From: an uncultured Caryophanales bacterium
Lineage (GTDB): Bacteria > Bacillota_I > Bacilli_A > Acholeplasmatales > Anaeroplasmataceae
Length of the DNA: 64,000 bases
NCBI GenBank assembly: GCA_946626535.1
Contig: CAMOUK010000002.1
Span: 47,519 to 111,518, forward strand
Direction: 5' to 3'
The notes beneath the pieces are model-generated. The model was given only the letters and a program-made list of their open reading frames with translations, searched no databases and was not told the origin of the DNA. How positions within the stretch are numbered: the stretch's first letter is position 1; the number at the start of each line of letters is the position of its first letter. This document shows positions 57,801 through 64,000 of the stretch, one piece after another. Both the position numbers and the translations under genes were made by a program.

Positions 57801-60030
57801 TGCAGCTACTCGTACAGCAATGGCTAAGTATGAAGATATGAATACAGTATTTAAGGCTGATAATGGTGCAGTTAAGTATGCTGAAAACTGGAATCCAGAA
57901 GCAACACTTAACCCTACAATATTAGCAGTTGTTACAGTTAATGGTATGGATGGCGTTAATGCAACGCTTGCAAATTACAAGCTAAACTTAAAGAATGTTT
58001 ATGTTGGAAATACATTAGTAGATTCTCAAATTTCATCAATTAAGAGTGCAGTTAAGAAGGCATTAAACGATGGTTATAGCTTAGTTGGTTTATACACTGA
58101 TGCTGAATTTACAACAGAATTAACACCATCAACAGTATTAACAGCAAATACACAAGTTTATGCTAGAATTATTGAAGGTACATTAGAAGTTGTTGATTTA
58201 GCTCATTATGAAGGTGCAAATGTATTAGCTACAGCTGAAGGTGTTAATAAGGATGAAGTTTGGACAGCTTCTCAAGTTAAAGATGGTAGCGAAAAGGTAT
58301 CTTCTGTAGCTGGTGCTGATGTTAAGAAGACTTCAGATACAACTGATGATACATATGCTACTTATGAAAGAAGTGCAAGCTTAACAACATTAAGATCTCC
58401 AAAGGTTACTGATGATGATGTTATGGAAGTTTCTGTTGTTGCATTCGGTGGAACATTATCTACTGGAAACTCTATGAAAGTAGAAATTAAGGCACATGCT
58501 GCTAATGGTGATGTAGTTGCTACTAAGGCTGCTTATACTCCAGGTGGCAAGGTATCTGGTTACTTAACTACTACAGCTGATGGTGATCATACTAAGGAAG
58601 AAAAGATTACATTAAAATCTACAGGTGCTGCTATTTCTTATGTAACAGTTCAATTATTAAATGAAAAGGCTGCTGGTGGCTCTGCAGATTCTAAGTCATT
58701 CACATTTACACATATTCAAACTACTTACGAGAAGATTATAAAGACTGAATATACTATTGTAAAAACTACAAATAAATTAAAATTTGGTACATATAGTGAT
58801 GATACTACTCCACAAGCTGGTGTATTAGATGGTACTGGTAATGAATGGTTAACAGTAAATGGTACAGATAATAAATGGAAATCTGGATCTCCATCTAGCC
58901 AATTCGAATTAGGTAAAGTAGGAAACAAGAGCTATTTAAAGTTTACAGTATCTGGTACAGCTACATTAGCATTAGAATTTAGAAACAATAGTAAGACAAA
59001 TGAATGCCATATTGGTGTTTCATCAACAGATCCAACTGCAACTGCAGGTCCAACTTGGGTTAATGGTACAACTACTGCTACAACTATTACTGAATTAGAA
59101 ACTGGTGAGTGGAAGACAACTTCAAGTGATAAAACTGTTGTAAATTATACTTTAGAAGCTGGTACTTACTATATCGCAAACAATTTCGAAAGAGCTGTTA
59201 GAATCACTAATATTACTTTAGAAGATTCTGTAAAGGTTCCTGTAGCTAATAAAGCTAACACTTCAGAATTAAATAAGGTTTTAAGCTTTACAGGTGCACA
59301 AACTGCTGCTGAAGCTGTAACTTATGATAATACAGTATTTGATATTTCTGGTGCTACTATTGGCGAAGGCTATAATGCTGGTAGTGATTATGCATCTAAT
59401 AAATTAACAGGATCAATTAAGATTAATGTAAAGAAGGGCGCAGTTGTATATGTATCTGCATACTATTCTCAAGCTGAAGGTCAAGTTAATTACACTATTA
59501 CAGCAAACGGAACAACTACAGACGTATTACATGCAAACTCATTTGTAGTTGCTACAGTAGATCAAGAAATCACAATTACTGGTTCTGCTAATAACTATTT
59601 CCAAGAAATTATAGTTGCTTACCCATTTGCAGAAGGAAAGAGCATTAATTTCGATTGTAAGGCTGCTGATGCTAGCTATGCTTCTGGAAAAACATTCCAA
59701 TATTCTGCATACTTAGAAAATGACTTTATCATTAATTCATCTGCACCAAACAATACTGCAAAAGTATCTGCTCGTGCAAATGAAAACTGGGGTCAATTTA
59801 CTACTGGTGCTAACTTCGTAGTAGTATTGAAAAAAGGTCAAACTGTTTCAGTTACTACATATAATGGTACTGCAACAATGACAGCTGCTGTTTTAGATGG
59901 TACACCAACAACTGTTGAAAATGCTGGTGCTCAACAAACTACATCTTATACTGCAACTGCTGATTATACTGTAGTAGTTATCACATCAGTTGGTAATGAT
60001 TACGTTAAGAATATTAGCGTTACAGAATAA
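54883..60030 (+). CDS. Giant surface lipoprotein with CE8 pectin methylesterase domain
   Basis: A 1715-residue lipoprotein (LASC, Cys26). Order of parts: three InlB-type repeats (about 31-95, 98-165, 168-237), a beta-sandwich (245-392), two Ig-like domains (393-480, 485-580), a pectinesterase CE8 beta-helix (590-885), a tail with one InlB-like repeat (about 995-1090), and three or four further beta-sandwich modules to the end. The CE8 residues are in place: Asp764 (GYHDTLY), Gln773 (RQMYY), Asp785 (GRTDFIFG) and Arg851 (ARGW). It should remove methyl groups from pectin, giving substrate for PL9. Confidence 0.88.
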   Translation: MKNKRKLLGLTATASLLSLSAVLASCNKVKQCTVTFKNGTEVVEEQPVQAGFNAKVPTAPTSGDLEFNGWYADEAKTTPFDFGSVINEDTTVYANWVNKYTVTFNSNGGTTVAAKTVREGGNVAVPTAPTKAGRVFNGWYANEALTTPFNFGSIITSNTTIYAKWELATYNVTLYKSSTEVYKTVGVKDGELLEVGENPAINYQTFVGWYTDPSLSDDSVFDVTTDLITEDTNLYAKFAVKSEEVEYKFDYETMIAKYGAGNKSTQIEKFGGFYVNTGAYGEYKTNYYTGDANQPDINNQQQPVWFSSISAGQLTFDWRYRSGSSCQVKVYELDEIDNSVAPVLANMDEDAVVYNTTSGSGEHAVINIKADKSYVIFSIGSVQIHELKYTNTVGASKPADISVSGALNAFLCGDEFVSTGLSITMSYENGRTESVPARDVTVDTSAVDLTKEGTYTVTVNYNATDEYGTYPLSDTYEVNVYAVDTIKAFTYGLNSSRETVHNKLVYAKGDTLKIDGIYVHAYGTIGEGATATNIDDQLASSEWELAQAVDMTTLGRKTVTLKYKQNPEVTTSFDIEVVDKLLKKEYPYAEVVVDANAEAAAKVTRSAGETYTFKSITEALQYFTLCELPSETQKVIVLKNGTYNEKVYIDIPNVAIIGENYYNEMPSQSQVGAGTTFPVITFDKMNGLKAPNGTQYSTDGAATFTISKKATNCTVCGVKIMNYYNTNALYQESLKITHDTQATACLVRGDMATFAWVTLSGYHDTLYADNGRQMYYNCDIEGRTDFIFGDDSTAYFQNCTIRTLGAGLTEKNGGYVVATKGKAGMNYGYIFNECNFVADAATQAGCVSIARGWADNMKIMVMNSNLGAHFSKGTYGQTYYEKAVTADTFASLVETGLYTLANEKYTKVAGTAEFDANATYYVQLNDRYTKMNAAPNAELLSEYNNEGNGAIAYTAELAALYAEKTFTLLNPADAATRTAMAKYEDMNTVFKADNGAVKYAENWNPEATLNPTILAVVTVNGMDGVNATLANYKLNLKNVYVGNTLVDSQISSIKSAVKKALNDGYSLVGLYTDAEFTTELTPSTVLTANTQVYARIIEGTLEVVDLAHYEGANVLATAEGVNKDEVWTASQVKDGSEKVSSVAGADVKKTSDTTDDTYATYERSASLTTLRSPKVTDDDVMEVSVVAFGGTLSTGNSMKVEIKAHAANGDVVATKAAYTPGGKVSGYLTTTADGDHTKEEKITLKSTGAAISYVTVQLLNEKAAGGSADSKSFTFTHIQTTYEKIIKTEYTIVKTTNKLKFGTYSDDTTPQAGVLDGTGNEWLTVNGTDNKWKSGSPSSQFELGKVGNKSYLKFTVSGTATLALEFRNNSKTNECHIGVSSTDPTATAGPTWVNGTTTATTITELETGEWKTTSSDKTVVNYTLEAGTYYIANNFERAVRITNITLEDSVKVPVANKANTSELNKVLSFTGAQTAAEAVTYDNTVFDISGATIGEGYNAGSDYASNKLTGSIKINVKKGAVVYVSAYYSQAEGQVNYTITANGTTTDVLHANSFVVATVDQEITITGSANNYFQEIIVAYPFAEGKSINFDCKAADASYASGKTFQYSAYLENDFIINSSAPNNTAKVSARANENWGQFTTGANFVVVLKKGQTVSVTTYNGTATMTAAVLDGTPTTVENAGAQQTTSYTATADYTVVVITSVGNDYVKNISVTE

Positions 60031-60053
60031 TATAATAAAACATTAAATACATT

Positions 60054-60080
60054 AAGGACATTCGCAAGGATGTCCTTTTT
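60054..60080 (+). terminator. Terminator of the CE8 gene
   Basis: AAGGACAT/ATGTCCTT stem with 8-base loop and T run. Confidence 0.9.
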
Positions 60081-60170
60081 GTTACTAATAAAAAACATTG
60101 TATACAATTTATTTTTACAAAATCTCTTTATTTATGCGGTCTTTTGTGCTAGAATAGGTTGGTGATTTAA

Positions 60171-61469
60171 TTGGAAAAGAAGATTTTTAAGTTTATTAAG
60201 GACAACAATTTAATAATTAAAGAACCAATTATTTGTGCTACATCAGGTGGCGTTGATTCTGTTTGTTTAGTCACTATTTTAAATAAATTAGGCTATAAAG
60301 TAGTGCTTGCTCATGTAAATCATCATAAGAGAATAGAGTCAGAAACAGAAGAAGCTGCGATGAAATCTTTAGCTAATAAATTAAATATACCTTTTGAGGT
60401 TTTAGAATATCATTATGATAGTTTAGATAATTTCCATAATGATTCACATAATGCTAGATATAATTTCTTTAGAAGCTTATGTGATAAATATCATACTGAT
60501 ACTATCGCTACTGCTCATCATTTAGATGATCAAATAGAAACCATTCTAATGAAAATTATGGAAGGCTCTAATCTATATGGCTATGGTGGTATTTCTATAG
60601 TTAATGATGATGGTAATTATAGAATAATTAGACCTTTAATGTGTGTAGATAAAAATGAATTATACAATTATGCTAAAGATAATGATTTAGAATATTTTGA
60701 GGATAAATCTAATAAGGAAGATGACTTCTTAAGAAATAGATTACGTCATCATATAGTTCCATTACTTAAAAATGAATGCGTAGATATTAATAATAAGATT
60801 TATGAATATTCTATTCAGGTTAAGGAAGCATTTGATTATATAAGAAAAGGCTCAATTAGCTATTTAAATGATAATAATGATATGATTTATTATGAATCTT
60901 ATAAAAACCTTGATATCGCGCTAAAAAAGGACATTATTTCATTGATGCTAGAAAAAAATAATATTAGAAAAAACAATAATATTATTTTAGATTTAGTAAA
61001 TGTATTAAATGATAATAATGGTACTAAAACTATTGATTTAGAAAATGGCTATTGCTTCATTAGAAGCTATGATAGGGCATATATAGATAGACTAAATGAT
61101 GTATCTAAAAATGAATATATTTTAGATATAAATGATGAAATCATTTTTGATGGTAAATATAAGTTTTATTTTACTAAAAATATTTTAAATCATAATGTAA
61201 ATCATATTAGATTATGCTATAATAAATTAAATTTACCATTTAAGATTAGAACTAAAAAAGATGGTGATTTTATTAAGCTTAATATAGGAAATAAAAAATT
61301 AAATAGATTATTTATCGATAAGAAAATAGATAAGCTAAAAAGAGATTTTATTCCTATTATTTTAGATAATAATGATAATGTTTTGTGGGTTTATAATTAT
61401 GCTAAAAACATAGATATAGTTGATTATAAGACTACAGGAGATATTTATTTAGTTTGTGAGGAGATTTAA
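60171..61469 (+). CDS. tilS: tRNA(Ile)-lysidine synthase
   Basis: Modifies C34 of tRNA-Ile(CAU) to lysidine so that AUA is read as Ile, which an AT-rich genome needs. The 432 residues have the PP-loop ATSGGVDSVCL, the HHLDDQIETILMK segment and the C-terminal TilS domain (KIRTKKDGDFI). It starts with TTG at 60171 after GGTTGGTGAT. tilS-hpt-ftsH is the standard Firmicutes order. Confidence 0.95.
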   Translation: MEKKIFKFIKDNNLIIKEPIICATSGGVDSVCLVTILNKLGYKVVLAHVNHHKRIESETEEAAMKSLANKLNIPFEVLEYHYDSLDNFHNDSHNARYNFFRSLCDKYHTDTIATAHHLDDQIETILMKIMEGSNLYGYGGISIVNDDGNYRIIRPLMCVDKNELYNYAKDNDLEYFEDKSNKEDDFLRNRLRHHIVPLLKNECVDINNKIYEYSIQVKEAFDYIRKGSISYLNDNNDMIYYESYKNLDIALKKDIISLMLEKNNIRKNNNIILDLVNVLNDNNGTKTIDLENGYCFIRSYDRAYIDRLNDVSKNEYILDINDEIIFDGKYKFYFTKNILNHNVNHIRLCYNKLNLPFKIRTKKDGDFIKLNIGNKKLNRLFIDKKIDKLKRDFIPIILDNNDNVLWVYNYAKNIDIVDYKTTGDIYLVCEEI

Positions 61470-61473
61470 TATA

Positions 61474-62007
61474 ATGCATAATGATATTAGAAAAATATTA
61501 GTTACTGAAGAAAACATCAACGAAATATGTGAAAGATTAGGTAAACAAATATCTAAGGATTATGAAGGTAAGGAACCTTTATTTGTTGGCTTATTAAAGG
61601 GATGCTTACCATTTATGTCTGATTTATTAAAACATGTTAGCATTTATTGTAATCTAGATTATTTAAGAGTATCATCATATGTTAATGATCAATCAACAGG
61701 TACTATTAAGGTTTTAGGTGAATTACCTAATGTTAAGAATAGAGATGTTATTTTAGTTGATGATATTTGTGATACTGGTAGAACAGTAAATAGAGTTGTT
61801 GAATTATTAATGAATGCTGGAGCAACTAGTGTTAAGGTTTGTGTATTATTAGATAAACCAGCTGGTAGAGTTGAGGAATGTAATCCAGAATATATCGGCC
61901 AAGAGGTTCCAAAGGAATTTGTTGTAGGATATGGTCTAGATTATAATGAAAGATATAGAAATTTAGCTTATATAGGAGTATTAAAGGAAGAGATTTATAC
62001 AAAATAA
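61474..62007 (+). CDS. hpt: Hypoxanthine phosphoribosyltransferase
   Basis: Purine salvage enzyme making IMP/GMP from bases and PRPP. The 177 residues have the PRPP loop DVILVDDICDTGRT and VGLLKGCLPFMSDL at the N-terminal half, and a YRNLAYIGVLK end. ATG 61474 follows GAGGAGATT, only 4 bases after tilS. Confidence 0.95.
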   Translation: MHNDIRKILVTEENINEICERLGKQISKDYEGKEPLFVGLLKGCLPFMSDLLKHVSIYCNLDYLRVSSYVNDQSTGTIKVLGELPNVKNRDVILVDDICDTGRTVNRVVELLMNAGATSVKVCVLLDKPAGRVEECNPEYIGQEVPKEFVVGYGLDYNERYRNLAYIGVLKEEIYTK

Positions 62008-62019
62008 GGAGGGTTATCG

Positions 62020-64000
62020 ATGCAAAATAACAACAAGAAGCCTGAACCAAGAAAGAGACGTTTTGATTTTATATACATTGGTTTAATTATTTTAACAATC
62101 TTAGGCGTATTCTTCTTGATTAGAGGAATGACTCAAAAGAAGGCTGTCCAATATACATACGACGAGGTTGTAGAAAAGATTAATGATGGTACTATTAAAG
62201 GAGAATTAACTGTAACACCTGCAGGTGGAGAAAATTACGAATTATACGTAATTAAGGGTAATACTTCAGATGGTACATTCTTCGCTAATATCTTTACTAC
62301 TCAAGTTGATGAGATTGAAGGACTAGCTAATGTAACAATTAAGGTAGAATTGTTATCAAGTAATGTATGGTTATCTGTATTATTAAATATTGTTCCATAT
62401 GTTATCTTCATATTAATATTTATTTGGTTATTAAGATCATCAGGCAATAGTAAAGCCTTTGATTTTGGTAAATCAACTGCCCAAATGGCAAGAGGTAAGA
62501 CAGTTACATTTAATGATGTTGCTGGCTGCGATGAGGAAAAGGAAGAATTAGTAGAAATTATTGATTTCTTAAAGAATCCTAAAAAATATAATGAAATTGG
62601 TGCTAGAATACCTAAGGGTGTTTTACTATTTGGTCCTCCAGGAACAGGTAAAACATTAATCGCAAAGGCAGTAGCTGGAGAAGCTGGAGTTCCATTCTTC
62701 TCTATTTCAGGTTCTGATTTCGTTGAAATGTTTGTAGGTGTTGGTGCATCTCGTGTAAGAGATATGTTTAAAACTGCAAAGCAAAACGCACCTTGTATCG
62801 TATTTATCGATGAAATCGACGCGGTAGGTCGTCAACGTGGTGCTGGTATGGGTGGAGGCCACGACGAAAGAGAACAAACATTAAACCAATTACTTGTTGA
62901 AATGGATGGTTTCAACAATAATACTGGTATTATCATTATGGCCGCAACAAATAGACCAGACGTATTAGATCCAGCTTTATTAAGACCAGGAAGATTCGAT
63001 AGACAAATTACTATTTCAAATCCTGATGTTAAGGGTAGAGAGGCTATTTTAAAGGTTCATGCTAGAAATAAACATTTAGAGCCAGGTGTTAAGCTAGGTG
63101 ATATCGCTCAAAGAACTCCAGGCTTTAGTGGTGCTGATTTGGAAAATGTATTAAATGAGGCAGCATTATTAACAGCTAGAGGTAATCGTAAGGTTATTTC
63201 TATGAAGGATATCGATGAAGCAATCGACCGTGTTATGATGGGTCCTGCTAAGAAGAGTAAAAAATATACTGAAACTGAAAGAAGACTTGTTGCTTATCAC
63301 GAGGCTGGTCACGCAGTTATCGGTATTAAGCTTGAAAATGCATCAGAGGTTCAAAAGATCACTATCGTTCCAAGAGGACAAGCTGGAGGTTATAATCTAA
63401 TGATGCCTAAGGAAGAAACATTCTTCCATACAAAATCTCAAATGCTAGAAACTATCACTGGCTTCTTAGGTGGTAGAGTTGCTGAAGAGATTATGTTTAA
63501 TGAGGTTTCAACAGGAGCTTCTAACGACTTCCAAAACGCAACTAAGCTTGCAAGAGCTATGGTTACAGAATATGGTATGTCTGATTTAGGTCCTGTTCAA
63601 TATGAAACTCCAGGTGGACCAGTATTCTTAGGTAGAGATTATCTAAAGGAAAAGAACTTCTCAGACCAAGTAGCACTTGAAATCGACCGTGAACAAAGAA
63701 AAATTATTGAAGAATGCTACCAAAAGGCTAAAGAGGTTATTTCTTCTAATATGGATTTATTAACAAATATCGCTGAATATTTACTTAAGGTTGAAACACT
63801 TACTAAGCCAGATATTGAAGAAATTTGTTCAACTGGTAAGCTTAAATGGTGCGATGAAATGGAAGCTAGAAGACAAGAAGAAGCTATAGCTCCTGTAGAA
63901 ACAAAAGAAGCACCAGTTGAAGAAACTCAAGCTGTAGAAGAAAAGCCTGTAGAGACTAAAGAAGAAAACGCTGAAGAAGTAAAAGAAGAAACTGAGAAGA
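62020..64000 (+). CDS. ftsH: ATP-dependent zinc metalloprotease FtsH, 3' end beyond window
   Basis: Membrane AAA+ protease for misfolded and regulatory membrane proteins. About 660 residues are visible: two N-terminal membrane helices (16-34 and 117-138) around an extracytoplasmic domain, Walker A GPPGTGKT (205-212), Walker [11 protein letters not shown], the second-region-of-homology RPGRFDRQI, and the zinc motif HEAGH at 427-431. A Glu-rich tail begins about residue 620 and runs off the window. AAGGAGGG precedes the ATG. Confidence 0.97.
   Translation, partial: MQNNNKKPEPRKRRFDFIYIGLIILTILGVFFLIRGMTQKKAVQYTYDEVVEKINDGTIKGELTVTPAGGENYELYVIKGNTSDGTFFANIFTTQVDEIEGLANVTIKVELLSSNVWLSVLLNIVPYVIFILIFIWLLRSSGNSKAFDFGKSTAQMARGKTVTFNDVAGCDEEKEELVEIIDFLKNPKKYNEIGARIPKGVLLFGPPGTGKTLIAKAVAGEAGVPFFSISGSDFVEMFVGVGASRVRDMFKTAKQNAPCIVFIDEIDAVGRQRGAGMGGGHDEREQTLNQLLVEMDGFNNNTGIIIMAATNRPDVLDPALLRPGRFDRQITISNPDVKGREAILKVHARNKHLEPGVKLGDIAQRTPGFSGADLENVLNEAALLTARGNRKVISMKDIDEAIDRVMMGPAKKSKKYTETERRLVAYHEAGHAVIGIKLENASEVQKITIVPRGQAGGYNLMMPKEETFFHTKSQMLETITGFLGGRVAEEIMFNEVSTGASNDFQNATKLARAMVTEYGMSDLGPVQYETPGGPVFLGRDYLKEKNFSDQVALEIDREQRKIIEECYQKAKEVISSNMDLLTNIAEYLLKVETLTKPDIEEICSTGKLKWCDEMEARRQEEAIAPVETKEAPVEETQAVEEKPVETKEENAEEVKEETEK

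Overview
The window is an origin-proximal stretch of a low-GC Firmicutes-type genome. It carries delta subunit rpoE, rnmV, a T-box on asnS, ECF transporter genes, tilS-hpt-ftsH and the dnaA-dnaN-yaaA-recF-gyrB-gyrA order. TGA is used as a stop (addA, recR, the flavodoxin gene) and Trp is TGG, so this is not a mycoplasma-code genome. Short core proteins, extreme AT richness and many InlB-repeat lipoproteins suggest a gut Bacilli lineage (RF39, RFN20 or Erysipelotrichia-like). That placement is inference only.

Layout. The replication origin lies at about 37906-38412, between dnaA (minus) and rpmH (plus). To its left almost everything is on the minus strand: dnaA, dnaN, a large pectate-lyase-like lipoprotein, yaaA-recF-gyrB-gyrA, two membrane proteins, a nuclease-helicase, a flavodoxin-asnS operon under an Asn T-box, an Rpn-family nuclease with a tandem repeat, a methyltransferase, two peptidases, addB-addA-DUF2130, tRNA-Gly, an intact IS200/IS605 element with tnpA and tnpB, a DUF1848 gene, and ecfA1-ecfA2-ecfT-truA running off the left edge. 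Only a HIT protein and a TIR-domain protein point the other way. To the right everything is on the plus strand: rpmH-rnpA-yidC-khpB, a papain-like membrane protein, dnaX-ybaB-recR-DUF1934, rpoE, an InlB lipoprotein, an HD phosphohydrolase with rnmV-rsmA-ispE, three surface lipoprotein genes (Ig-like, PL9 pectate lyase, CE8 pectinesterase), then tilS-hpt-ftsH running off the right edge. Gene direction therefore follows replication nearly throughout.

The most distinctive part is a pectin theme on the cell surface. A 1715-residue lipoprotein with a CE8 pectin methylesterase domain, a 1272-residue lipoprotein with a PL9 domain whose calcium ligands and catalytic Lys are visible, and a 513-residue Ig-like partner lie together at 49.3-60.0 kb. 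A fourth, PL1-like lipoprotein is inserted between dnaN and yaaA. The two promoters of the cluster carry CG-centred inverted repeats of LacI/CcpA type placed at the -35 or at the start site, so I infer co-regulation by a sugar-responsive repressor encoded elsewhere. Other points of interest are the TIR protein with an unassigned C-terminal half, DUF2130 translationally coupled to addAB, the TnpB element with a visible omega-RNA region, and the A-B-B-A-A-B-B-A 12-bp repeat in the Rpn gene.
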